Source: Anaerotignum sp. | GTDB taxonomy: Bacteria > Bacillota > Clostridia > Lachnospirales > Anaerotignaceae | DNA length: 11,837 nucleotides | Reading direction: 5' to 3' | Assembly: GCA_020024395.1 (NCBI GenBank) | Contig: JAHHTV010000034.1 | Coordinates: 1 to 11,837, forward strand | Shown here: positions 1-6,960 of the stretch, one piece after another | How positions within the stretch are numbered: the first letter of the stretch is position 1 | Layout: each line of letters starts with the position of its first letter | Made by a program: the position numbers and the translations under genes | The notes under the pieces: generated by a model | What the model was told of the DNA's origin: nothing | What the model saw: the letters and a program-made list of their open reading frames with translations, nothing else | Database searches by the model: none

Positions 1-47
1 CAAATATATAACAAAAACCAATCTACTTTTTCTTTCACATCGTTTCT

Positions 48-69
48 TTGATATATATTGTTATATCAA
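48..69. promoter_or_regulatory. AT-rich inverted repeat upstream of the exported-protein gene
   Basis: TTGATATA at 48-55 and TATATCAA at 62-69 form a perfect 8-bp inverted repeat around a 6-bp spacer, about 85 bp upstream of the start codon at 154. The shape suits an operator for a dimeric repressor or activator. Possible sigma-A elements nearby are weak: TTCACA 34-39 with TATTGT 56-61, or TTCAAT 85-90 with TACAAT 108-113. I therefore cannot fix the promoter. In DNA this AT-rich such a repeat can arise by chance, so an operator role is only a suggestion. Nothing else is recognised in bases 1-153 apart from the ribosome site AAGGGGGA at 137-144. Confidence 0.35.
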
Positions 70-153
70 TTCTTTTATGATACATTCAATATATGTACAA
101 ATACCTATACAATATCAAATGTTTCTATATAACAAAAAGGGGGAATTTTCATT

Positions 154-1068
154 ATGAAAAAATGGCACATTGTCGCACCATTGTTATGTTTTTTTCTTTT
201 GTTTCCTGTTTTCACAGCATATGCTTCCACAATCACTGGAAAAGCAGTCCATACCGATATTGTTGCCTATATCAATGATTTGCCTATTCCATCTTACAAT
301 ATTGATGGAAAAACAGCCATTATTGCAGAAGATTTAGCAAAATATGGATTTACGGTATCCTATTCCAATGATGAACGTCGTTTAGATGTTGACTATATAG
401 ACTACCATCCACCAAAAATCACAGCAAATTATACACCACAAAAAAATACAAAACCCATTGGTTCATTTGCTGCAAATGTATATGCAACCGATATTGTCAC
501 AACCATTGATGGTGAAAAAGTTCCTTCTTATAATATTGGTGGCAGAACACTCATTTTTATAGATGATTTGAGGCTATATGGTGATATTCACTGGTATCCA
601 AAAGAAAGAAAAATCTGTTTCAATTATGTACCAAATTGGTCATTATCCATACCAACGGATGATAAAATTGATGACTTTGCAACCATTGCCGATTTTACAA
701 TAGAAATCCAAAAAAATGCAGCAGGTACTTTTGATTTCACAGGCAAAAACAAACAATATCTTTCTTCTGTTTCATTATCCAGTGGCAGAAAGCCTTTACG
801 GTTTGCACTTGCCCTTTATGGATATGGTAACATTGATGAACTGTATACTTTGTTAGAAAAAATGTTAAATTCTGATAGAGGCACATTTATAAAAGAGGAT
901 GTATCATTTGCCAATGCTCATGTCAAAGTCCATATCAATGGAGAACCTGTTGCCATCACATATGTCAATGGTAGTGGTGGAAATGGTCACAATGATTTTA
1001 TTTTTGACCTAAATAAAACCATCAAAAATTTAGATGAAATACAATCTGTACAAATCGTGTGCAAATAA
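154..1068 (+). CDS. Exported protein with two stalk-type repeats, function unknown
   Basis: This is a 304-residue secreted protein of unknown function. Residues 1-24 look like a Sec signal peptide: KK, then a hydrophobic stretch, then AYA just before the likely signal-peptidase cut at 24/25. No lipobox is seen, and there is no later membrane span or sortase motif, so release or loose wall association is expected. Residues about 30-80 and 107-157 are two copies of one repeat. In the 32-residue cores starting at T34 and T112, 17 positions are identical, including the shared PSYNI segment, a G-x-T pair and DL-x-x-YG. This resembles the repeats annotated in Clostridia as stalk domains (related to the copper amine oxidase N-terminal domain), which belong to extracellular proteins. 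Residues about 160-304 match nothing I recognise. The ATG at 154 has the ribosome site AAGGGGGA 9 nt upstream. The gene stands alone and converges on lepA. The gene is secure; the domain name is moderately secure and the role is not known. Confidence 0.88.
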   Translation: MKKWHIVAPLLCFFLLFPVFTAYASTITGKAVHTDIVAYINDLPIPSYNIDGKTAIIAEDLAKYGFTVSYSNDERRLDVDYIDYHPPKITANYTPQKNTKPIGSFAANVYATDIVTTIDGEKVPSYNIGGRTLIFIDDLRLYGDIHWYPKERKICFNYVPNWSLSIPTDDKIDDFATIADFTIEIQKNAAGTFDFTGKNKQYLSSVSLSSGRKPLRFALALYGYGNIDELYTLLEKMLNSDRGTFIKEDVSFANAHVKVHINGEPVAITYVNGSGGNGHNDFIFDLNKTIKNLDEIQSVQIVCK

Positions 1069-1078
1069 AAATTTTATA

Positions 1079-1118
1079 AAAAAAGGAACTTGTATCATAC
1101 AAGTTCCTTTTTTATTTT
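1079..1118. terminator. Bidirectional rho-independent terminator between the exported-protein gene and lepA
   Basis: The arm GGAACTTGTAT (1085-1095) pairs with ATACAAGTTCC (1097-1107) about a single central base, so the effective loop is the middle 3-7 nt. The stem is extended by an A-run (1078-1084) against a T-run (1108-1113). The T-run ends transcripts from the left. The A-run becomes a U-run for lepA transcripts from the right, whose stop codon is at 1126. It therefore serves both convergent genes. Confidence 0.9.
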
Positions 1119-1125
1119 GTCAAAA

Positions 1126-2943
1126 TTATTCTTCGTCCAATTTCAACACACTCATAAACGCCTGTTGTGGCACTTCTACGCTACCAATTTGACGCATACG
1201 TTTTTTCCCTTCTTTTTGTTTTTCCAGCAATTTTTTCTTACGGGAAATGTCACCACCATAACATTTTGCCAATACATCTTTTCGCATCGCACTGATGGTT
1301 TCTCTTGCAATAATTTTGCTGCCGATTGCTGCCTGAATGGGAATTTCAAACAAATGTCTGGGAATTTCTTTTTTCAGTTTTTCGCACATTTTTCTACCAC
1401 GTTCTACCGCTGACAGCTTATGCACAATAAATGACAAAGCGTCCACAGGTTCTCTGTTTACCAATATATCCAGTTTCACCAATTCGCTTTCTTTGTATCC
1501 AATCAAAGTATAATCAAAAGACGCATAACCACGGCTTCTGGATTTGAGCACATCAAAGAAGTCATAAATAATCTCATTTAATGGCATTTCATATACCAAC
1601 ATCACACGGGTATCATCTAAATATTCCATGCTGATATAATCCCCACGTCTTTGTTGACACAATTCCATAATCGGCCCAACATAATCTTTTGGCAACATAA
1701 TTTCTGCTTTTACAATCGGTTCTTCCATTTTTGCAATGCGTGCAGGGTCAGGCATATTACTTGGATTAGACAAATCAAAACTTGTACCATCTGTCAAATA
1801 CACTTTATAAATAACACTTGGTGCAGTTGTCACCAAATCCAAATTATATTCTCTTTCCAAACGCTCCTGCACAATTTCCAAATGCAACAGACCCAAGAAA
1901 CCACAACGGAAACCAAATCCCAATGCCACAGAAGTTTCTGGTTCAAAGAACAAAGAAGCATCATTGAGCTGCAATTTTTCCAAAGCATCTCTCAAATCTG
2001 GATATTTTGCACCATCTACTGGGAACACACCACAATACACCATCGGATTTACCTTTTTATACCCTGGTAATGCTTCTTTTGTTTGTCTTGCAGACTCTGT
2101 CACTGTATCCCCTACACGTGTATCTGACACATTTTTGATACTTGCCGTAAAATAGCCAACCATACCTGCACGCAATTCGTCTACAGGCAAAAATCTACCC
2201 GGGCCAAAAATCCCCACTTCCACAACATCAAATTCTTTTCCTGTTGCCATCATTTTCACTTTAGAGCCTTTTTTGACCACACCATCAAACACACGCATCA
2301 AAACAATAACCCCTCGATACTGGTCATACACGCTGTCAAATATCAATGCTTTTAGTGGTGCATCTGGGTCGCCGCTTGGTGCAGGAATATCTGTAATCAC
2401 TCTTTCCAACACATCTTCAATATTGATACCATTTTTTGCAGAAATTTCTGGTGCATCCTCCGCAGGAATACCAATAATATCTTCAATTTCTTGTTTTGCC
2501 CATGCAGGATTTGCACTTGGCAAATCAATTTTATTGATAACGGGCAATATTTCCAAATTATTATCTAACGCCAAATATACATTTGCCAAAGTTTGTGCTT
2601 CAATCCCCTGTGCAGCATCTACAATCAGTATTGCCCCTTCGCATGCTGCCAAAGAACGAGAAACTTCATAATTAAAATCCACATGTCCTGGTGTATCAAT
2701 CAAGTTAAACTCATATTCTTCACCATCTTTTGCTTTATAAATCAAACGTACTGCCTGTGATTTGATGGTGATACCTCTTTCTCTTTCCAAATCCATATTA
2801 TCAAGCACTTGCTCTTGCATTTCTCTGTCTGTCAGCAAACCTGTTTTTTGTATCAATCTATCTGCCAGTGTCGATTTCCCATGGTCAATATGTGCCACAA
2901 TACAGAAATTTCTGATATGGCTTTGTCTGTCTTTGTTGGACAT
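1126..2943 (-). CDS. lepA: Elongation factor 4 (LepA), ribosome-associated GTPase
   Basis: LepA/EF4 is a cytoplasmic translational GTPase that binds the ribosome. It has been linked to back-translocation, ribosome assembly and initiation under stress. The 605-residue length is usual for the family. The G motifs are all present: G1 AHIDHGKST (17-25), G3 DTPGH (83-87), G4 NKID (137-140) and G5 SAK (168-170). The EF-G-like domains II, III and V follow. The basic LepA-specific C-terminal domain contains the hallmark stretch [20 protein letters not shown] near the end. The ATG at 2943 has AGGAGG (2951-2956) 7 nt upstream. The gene is divergent from cinA and has its own promoter at 3043-3072. In many Firmicutes lepA sits directly upstream of hemW; here it is separated from that cluster by cinA-recA. 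Identification is essentially certain. Confidence 0.98.
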   Translation of the reverse strand: MSNKDRQSHIRNFCIVAHIDHGKSTLADRLIQKTGLLTDREMQEQVLDNMDLERERGITIKSQAVRLIYKAKDGEEYEFNLIDTPGHVDFNYEVSRSLAACEGAILIVDAAQGIEAQTLANVYLALDNNLEILPVINKIDLPSANPAWAKQEIEDIIGIPAEDAPEISAKNGINIEDVLERVITDIPAPSGDPDAPLKALIFDSVYDQYRGVIVLMRVFDGVVKKGSKVKMMATGKEFDVVEVGIFGPGRFLPVDELRAGMVGYFTASIKNVSDTRVGDTVTESARQTKEALPGYKKVNPMVYCGVFPVDGAKYPDLRDALEKLQLNDASLFFEPETSVALGFGFRCGFLGLLHLEIVQERLEREYNLDLVTTAPSVIYKVYLTDGTSFDLSNPSNMPDPARIAKMEEPIVKAEIMLPKDYVGPIMELCQQRRGDYISMEYLDDTRVMLVYEMPLNEIIYDFFDVLKSRSRGYASFDYTLIGYKESELVKLDILVNREPVDALSFIVHKLSAVERGRKMCEKLKKEIPRHLFEIPIQAAIGSKIIARETISAMRKDVLAKCYGGDISRKKKLLEKQKEGKKRMRQIGSVEVPQQAFMSVLKLDEE

Positions 2944-2996
2944 TTTGTCCCCTCCTGTATATCGTGTTTTTCGTCAATTACAAATCCGTACACAAC

Positions 2997-3027
2997 AAAA
3001 AACAGAGTCGTTTTGACATCTGTTTTT
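2997..3027 (-). promoter_or_regulatory. Terminator-like hairpin in the lepA leader
   Basis: Read on the minus strand, AAAAACAGA (3027-3019) pairs with TCTGTTTTT (3006-2998), one T is bulged (3018), and GTC (3017-3015) pairs with GAC (3009-3007) around the loop AAAAC. The stem totals 12 pairs and ends in a run of six Us (3002-2997). The element starts about 10 nt after the predicted lepA transcription start and ends about 54 nt before the ATG. It looks like a weak intrinsic terminator or attenuator, though most outer pairs are A-U. The sequence is nearly symmetrical, so the same fold could form on the plus strand, but no gene there needs it. Confidence 0.5.
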
Positions 3028-3042
3028 GCCGTTATTTTCGCT

Positions 3043-3072
3043 ATTATACCATATCAAAAGCCATCAAGTCAA
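3043..3072 (-). promoter_or_regulatory. Sigma-A promoter of lepA
   Basis: On the minus strand, TTGACT (3072-3067) and a perfect TATAAT (3048-3043) are separated by 18 bp. An extended -10 TG lies one base before TATAAT. Transcription should start near 3036, giving a leader of about 93 nt that contains the hairpin at 2997-3027. Confidence 0.82.
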
Positions 3073-3118
3073 ACCTCTGCTTTTGTTCTTATCCCAAAAC
3101 CTTTTTCAGAAAAAATGC

Positions 3119-3147
3119 TTGTAACCATATAGAAAAAAGCGTATCAT
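3119..3147 (+). promoter_or_regulatory. Probable sigma-A promoter of cinA
   Basis: TTGTAA (3119-3124) and TATCAT (3142-3147) are separated by 17 bp. The predicted start near 3154 gives a short leader of about 37 nt before the TTG start codon. The -35 element is moderate, with 4 of 6 consensus bases. Confidence 0.6.
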
Positions 3148-3175
3148 ACAAAGGTAATATACAAAAATGTATTTC

Positions 3176-3182
3176 GGAGGTG
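3176..3182 (+). promoter_or_regulatory. Ribosome binding site that fixes the TTG start of cinA
   Basis: GGAGGTG lies 8 nt before the TTG at 3191. The in-frame ATG at 3167 is upstream of this site and has no Shine-Dalgarno sequence of its own, so it is not the likely start. Confidence 0.85.
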
Positions 3183-3190
3183 TTATTTCA

Positions 3191-4432
3191 TTGAAAGCAG
3201 AAATCATTGCAGTTGGTACAGAAATATTGCTTGGGGATATTTTGAACACCAATGCACAATATTTATCAAAAGAACTGGCTCAATTAGGTATAGAAGTTTA
3301 TTTCCAAACCGTTGTTGGAGACAATCCACAACGATTAAAAGACAGTATTTTTCATGCATTTTCCAGAGCAGATATCATCATCACCACAGGCGGCTTAGGG
3401 CCTACAGAAGACGACTTAACAAAAGAAACCGCTGCCGCCTATTTTGATGAAGAACTTGTGCTTGATGAAAAAGCATTTGCACAAATCAAATCCTTCTTCG
3501 ACCGCATTGGCAGAACCATGACAGAAAACAACAAAAAACAAGCTATGGTTCCCAAATCACACGCCACTGTATTATACAATCCAAATGGTACCGCACCAGG
3601 CATCATCATAGAAAAAAACGGAAAAATGATTGCCATGCTACCAGGGCCTCCCAAAGAAACTGTTCCCATGTTTGAAAATCAAGTAAAACCTTATTTACTC
3701 AAAAAACAAGAATTTACATTTGTGTCAGAAATATTGCGTGTAGCAAGCATCGGGGAAAGTGCTATGGAAACATTGGTAAAAGATTTGATAGATAAACAAA
3801 CCAATCCTACCATCGCCCCTTATGCCAAAGATGGGGAGTCTATATTGCGTATTACGGCAAAAGCAAAATCAGAAGCAGAAGCAAAAGAAATGATTGCTCC
3901 TGTCAAAGCTGCACTCAAAGAACGTTTGGGAAATGCTGTTTATGCCGAAGGCGAAACCGATTTGCAAAGTGTTGTTGCACAATTATTATTACAACAACAC
4001 AAAACCATTGCCATTGCAGAATCTTGTACAGGTGGCTTAATTACATCCAACTTGGTAGAATGTGCAGGCATTTCTGACGTTTTGTTGGAAGGCTGTGTTA
4101 CATACACCAATCACGCCAAAATCCATCGTTTGGGTGTAAAAGCAGAAACATTGGATACTTATACCGCTGTTAGCGAACAAGTCGCAGCAGAAATGGCAAA
4201 AGGTGTTGCCAAAACAAGTGGGGCAGATATTGGCATTGCCACAACTGGTATTGCTGGTCCAGATGGCGGCACAGAAGACAAACCTGTTGGTTTGGTTTAT
4301 ATCGGCTTGTGTATCAACGGTGAAACATTTGTCAAAGAATATCGTTACACAGGACAAAGAAATAAAATCAGACAACGTGCAGCATATCAAGCTTTGGATG
4401 TACTACGCAAAGCATTACAAAAAAATCAATAA
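3191..4432 (+). CDS. cinA: CinA: nicotinamide-nucleotide amidase with MoaB-like N-terminal domain
   Basis: CinA couples an N-terminal molybdopterin-binding-like (MoaB/COG1058) domain to a C-terminal PncC-type amidase that deamidates nicotinamide mononucleotide for NAD recycling. Family members also have ADP-ribose pyrophosphatase activity. In competent streptococci CinA is made with RecA and helps it reach the membrane. From the TTG at 3191 the protein is 413 residues, the normal two-domain length. It begins MKAEIIAVGTE, as typical homologues do. Visible motifs are TTGGLGPTEDD (65-75), PGPP (151-154), the amidase ESCTGG (277-282) and TTGIAGPDGGT (351-361). It lies 101 bp upstream of recA on the same strand with no terminator between, matching the conserved cinA-recA pairing. 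Competence genes are not seen here, so a housekeeping pyridine-nucleotide role is the safer assignment. Confidence 0.96.
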   Translation: MKAEIIAVGTEILLGDILNTNAQYLSKELAQLGIEVYFQTVVGDNPQRLKDSIFHAFSRADIIITTGGLGPTEDDLTKETAAAYFDEELVLDEKAFAQIKSFFDRIGRTMTENNKKQAMVPKSHATVLYNPNGTAPGIIIEKNGKMIAMLPGPPKETVPMFENQVKPYLLKKQEFTFVSEILRVASIGESAMETLVKDLIDKQTNPTIAPYAKDGESILRITAKAKSEAEAKEMIAPVKAALKERLGNAVYAEGETDLQSVVAQLLLQQHKTIAIAESCTGGLITSNLVECAGISDVLLEGCVTYTNHAKIHRLGVKAETLDTYTAVSEQVAAEMAKGVAKTSGADIGIATTGIAGPDGGTEDKPVGLVYIGLCINGETFVKEYRYTGQRNKIRQRAAYQALDVLRKALQKNQ

Positions 4433-4459
4433 AATTATTTTGATACCTACAAATGCCAG

Positions 4460-4488
4460 TTGACAGAAAAATAAAAATCAGTTAAAAT
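4460..4488 (+). promoter_or_regulatory. Sigma-A promoter of recA
   Basis: A perfect -35 TTGACA (4460-4465) is 17 bp from TAAAAT (4483-4488), which has 5 of 6 consensus -10 bases. Transcription should begin near 4495, inside the SOS box. This is one of the strongest promoters in the window and lets recA be expressed independently of cinA. Confidence 0.88.
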
Positions 4489-4489
4489 A

Positions 4490-4503
4490 AGAACATAGGT
4501 TCG
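4490..4503. promoter_or_regulatory. LexA (DinR-type) SOS box at recA
   Basis: AGAACATAGGTTCG contains the GAAC-N4-GTTC dyad (4491-4502) that defines the Gram-positive LexA box. It departs from the usual form at the first base (A for C) and at one inner position (G where a pyrimidine is usual). It begins two bases after the -10 element and covers the predicted start of transcription, so bound LexA would block initiation until DNA damage inactivates it. lexA itself is not in the window. Confidence 0.85.
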
Positions 4504-4533
4504 ATACATCACAATAAGAAAGGTGGTTGCACA

Positions 4534-5628
4534 ATGGCAGCAAAAACAGCAAAAGAAGAAATCAAATTTGAAGATAGACAAAAAGCACTCGATGCAGCAT
4601 TAAGCCAAATCGAAAAACAATTTGGTAAAGGTGCTGTAATGAAATTAGGGGACGACTCCGCAAAAATGAATGTAGGTGTTGTACCTTCTGGTTCTTTGAG
4701 CTTAGATATTGCACTGGGTGTTGGTGGTGTACCAAAAGGCAGAATTATCGAAATATACGGCCCTGAATCTTCTGGTAAAACAACCGTTGCTTTGCATATT
4801 GTTGCAGAAGTGCAAAAAAGTGGTGGTATCGCTGGCTATATCGACGCAGAACACGCAATGGATCCTACTTATGCAAAAGCAGTTGGTGTAGATATTGACA
4901 ATTTATATATCTCACAACCAGATGATGGAGAACAGGCTTTGGAAATTGCAGAAACAATGGTTAGAAGTGGTGCCATTGATATTGTCATTGTAGACTCTGT
5001 TGCTGCATTAGTGCCTCGTGCAGAAATCGAAGGGGAAATGGGCGACTCTCATATGGGCTTGCAAGCAAGACTGATGAGCCAAGCATTGAGAAAATTAACT
5101 GGTATCACAAACAAATCAAACTGTACCGTTATTTTTATCAACCAACTTCGTGAAAAAATCGGTGTAACATTTGGGAATCCTGAAACCACAACTGGTGGTC
5201 GTGCATTAAAATTCTATTCTTCTGTACGTATCGACATCAGAAAATCCGATGTACTAAAACAAGGTACCGAATTGGTGGGTAACCGTGTCAAAGTAAAAAT
5301 TGCAAAAAATAAAGTAGCTCCACCTTTCAAAACCGCAGAATTTGATATCGTATATGGACAAGGCATTTCCAAAGAAGGCGATATTTTAGACTTGGCAGCA
5401 GATGTGGATATCGTAAACAAAAGCGGTGCATGGTATGCTTATGAAGAAACACGCATTGGACAAGGTAGAGAAAATGCCAAAACATTCTTAAAAGAACATC
5501 CAGAAATGTGTCGAGAAATCGAAAACAAAGTGCGTGCCCATTATGACTTACCCACATTAGACCCTGTGCAAGCAGACGCACAAACAGAAACCATCACAGA
5601 AGTATTGCAAGATTTGGAAACAGAATAA
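4534..5628 (+). CDS. recA: Recombinase RecA
   Basis: RecA forms ATP-dependent filaments on single-stranded DNA, drives homologous pairing and strand exchange, and stimulates LexA self-cleavage in the SOS response. The 364-residue length is slightly above typical because of an acidic C-terminal tail. Visible features are the N-terminal oligomerisation helix (about 1-40), Walker [10 protein letters not shown] (76-84), the catalytic glutamate in the AEHA segment (E106), Walker B VIVDS (151-155), loop L1 near [10 protein letters not shown] (166-175) and loop L2 with [15 protein letters not shown] (214-228). The ATG at 4534 has AAGGTGG (4520-4526) 7 nt upstream. No intein or disruption is present. 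It follows cinA and is regulated by its own promoter with an SOS box. recX does not follow; a terminator does. Confidence 0.99.
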   Translation: MAAKTAKEEIKFEDRQKALDAALSQIEKQFGKGAVMKLGDDSAKMNVGVVPSGSLSLDIALGVGGVPKGRIIEIYGPESSGKTTVALHIVAEVQKSGGIAGYIDAEHAMDPTYAKAVGVDIDNLYISQPDDGEQALEIAETMVRSGAIDIVIVDSVAALVPRAEIEGEMGDSHMGLQARLMSQALRKLTGITNKSNCTVIFINQLREKIGVTFGNPETTTGGRALKFYSSVRIDIRKSDVLKQGTELVGNRVKVKIAKNKVAPPFKTAEFDIVYGQGISKEGDILDLAADVDIVNKSGAWYAYEETRIGQGRENAKTFLKEHPEMCREIENKVRAHYDLPTLDPVQADAQTETITEVLQDLETE

Positions 5629-5654
5629 TAAATCTCTCCTAGAAATCTCCATAA

Positions 5655-5690
5655 AAAAACCACCTATTTCATATAGGTGGTTTTTATTTT
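5655..5690. terminator. Bidirectional terminator between recA and dnaJ
   Basis: CCACCTAT (5660-5667) and ATAGGTGG (5673-5680) pair across the 5-nt loop TTCAT. The stem is lengthened by AAAAA (5655-5659) with TTTTT (5681-5685), followed by ATTTT. It ends recA rightwards. Leftwards it ends the dnaJ transcript, whose stop codon is at 5694-5692, because the A-run at 5653-5659 is a U-run on that strand. Confidence 0.93.
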
Positions 5691-5691
5691 A

Positions 5692-6855
5692 TCATTTATC
5701 AAAAAAATCTTTCATTTTTTCTCCAAATGATTTTTTTTCTGTGTTCGCTGATTTCTCAGCGTGTGCCGCCCCCTGCGGTGCATCACCATAAAACTCTCTC
5801 AACAGTTCTTTTTGTCTTTCTGTCAATTCTGTTGGAATTTGTACTTTTAATGTCACAATCTGATTGCCTCTGTTTTTGGGATTTCTCAAATTTGGCACAC
5901 CCACACCACGCAATGTCACAACTGTATTTGGTTGTGTACCTGGTTTGATGGTATATTTTTGTTCTCCATCAATGGTTTTGATTGTAATTTCGCCACCCAA
6001 TGCCGCTTGTACAAATGTAATTGGCACATCACAATAAATATCAAACCCTTTCCGCACAAACACACGATTTGGCTGTACATACACCGTTACAAGCAAATCG
6101 CCATAAGCGCCGCCTTTTTCACCAATTTCACCTTTGCCTTGCAAGCGAATGGTTTGTCCATTATCAATCCCTTTTGGAATATTGACTTCATATTTTTTAT
6201 TTTTTTTCATTTTCCCTGTGCCATGACAAGTATTACAAGGGTCTTTTACAATTTTACCCGTACCATGACAAGCAGAACAAGTACGCACAGAAGTCACAGC
6301 ACCAAACATAGACTGTTGTACCACTCTTTCTTGCCCTGTACCGCCACACTTGGAACAACTTTCTGCATGTGTACCTGGTTTTGCCCCTGTACCATGACAA
6401 TTTTCACATTCATCTGTCACAGAAACAGAAATTTCTTTTTTACAACCAAATATTGCTTCTTCAAAAGTAAGCTGAATATTTACGTTAATATCTCTACCAC
6501 GTCTGGGGCCGCTTTTTCTGCCGCCGCCACCGCCAAAACCAAACATACTGCCAAAAAGGTCGCCCAAATCGCCCATATCAAAGCCATCAAAGCCGCCGCC
6601 ATAGAAACCGCCGCCCATGCCGCCTTGCCCAAATGCAGCATGACCAAATTGGTCATATTGTGCACGTTTTTCAGGATTACTCAACACTTCATATGCTTCG
6701 TTTACTTCTTTGAATTTTTCTTCTGCCTCTTTATTTCCCGGATTTTGGTCAGGGTGATATTTCACTGCCATTTTACGGTATGCTTTTTTCAATTCTGCCT
6801 CAGACGCACCTTTTTGCACGCCCAAGACTTCATAATAATCTCTTTTCTCTGCCAA
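5692..6855 (-). CDS. dnaJ: Type I Hsp40 co-chaperone DnaJ
   Basis: DnaJ delivers unfolded clients to DnaK and stimulates its ATPase. The TTG start at 6855 gives 387 residues beginning [13 protein letters not shown], the common family N-terminus. A GTG at 6864 would add three residues but would overlap the ribosome site. Domains in order: J domain (about 5-70) with HPD at 34-36; Gly/Phe-rich linker (about 71-112) with [16 protein letters not shown]; and a zinc-binding region of four CxxCxGxG repeats at 150-157, 167-174, 193-200 and 207-214. Two beta-sandwich client-binding domains and a dimerisation tail complete it. All zinc cysteines are present, so this is a complete class A DnaJ. It is the last gene of the hrcA operon, about 105 bp after dnaK, with a hairpin in the gap that may lower or stabilise its message. 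Confidence 0.97.
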   Translation of the reverse strand: MAEKRDYYEVLGVQKGASEAELKKAYRKMAVKYHPDQNPGNKEAEEKFKEVNEAYEVLSNPEKRAQYDQFGHAAFGQGGMGGGFYGGGFDGFDMGDLGDLFGSMFGFGGGGGRKSGPRRGRDINVNIQLTFEEAIFGCKKEISVSVTDECENCHGTGAKPGTHAESCSKCGGTGQERVVQQSMFGAVTSVRTCSACHGTGKIVKDPCNTCHGTGKMKKNKKYEVNIPKGIDNGQTIRLQGKGEIGEKGGAYGDLLVTVYVQPNRVFVRKGFDIYCDVPITFVQAALGGEITIKTIDGEQKYTIKPGTQPNTVVTLRGVGVPNLRNPKNRGNQIVTLKVQIPTELTERQKELLREFYGDAPQGAAHAEKSANTEKKSFGEKMKDFFDK

Positions 6856-6863
6856 CTTCCTCA

Positions 6864-6870
6864 CCGCCTT
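6864..6870 (-). promoter_or_regulatory. Ribosome binding site for dnaJ
   Basis: On the minus strand AAGGCGG (6870-6864) lies 8 nt before the TTG at 6855, and GAGG (6862-6859) lies 3 nt before it. The alternative GTG at 6864 has its G inside this site, so the TTG is preferred. Confidence 0.6.
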
Positions 6871-6901
6871 ATGCTATTTCACAAAAATATATCTAAAGTG
6901 C

Positions 6902-6938
6902 AAAAGCAGGGGTAGAGAAGTCCCCACCCTTGCCTTTT
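6902..6938 (-). terminator. GC-rich hairpin between dnaK and dnaJ, partial terminator or RNA-stability element
   Basis: On the minus strand GGGT (6929-6926) pairs with ACCC (6913-6910) and GCA (6933-6931) with TGC (6908-6906), with one A-C mismatch and one bulged G. AAAA (6938-6935) pairs with the closing TTTT (6905-6902). A competing stem is GGGG (6925-6922) with CCCC (6912-6909). Only four Us follow directly, so full termination is unlikely. It starts about 22 nt after the dnaK stop codon. It could reduce dnaJ relative to dnaK, or protect the 3' end of a processed dnaK message. Confidence 0.5.
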
Positions 6939-6960
6939 CACAACATTTTGTTTTTTCAAA

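Noticed and set aside
2979..3020. Upstream peptide (13 codons from ATG at 3020, minus strand) in the lepA leader
   Set aside because: The ATG lies inside the leader hairpin, has no Shine-Dalgarno sequence and the peptide shows no regulatory-codon run.
3067..3073. AGTCAAA near the lepA promoter as a CtsR heat-shock operator
   Set aside because: CtsR needs a direct repeat of the heptad; only one copy is seen, and it is explained as part of the -35 element on the other strand.
3159..3172. ATACA/TGTAT small hairpin in the cinA leader
   Set aside because: Five A/T-rich pairs around AAAA are too weak to propose a regulatory role.
5932..6915. Long open frame opposite dnaJ (plus strand, about 327 codons)
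   Set aside because: It lies wholly over a conserved DnaJ gene, is rich in Phe, Thr, His and Cys as expected from reading AT-rich codons backwards, and has no ribosome site or family motif.
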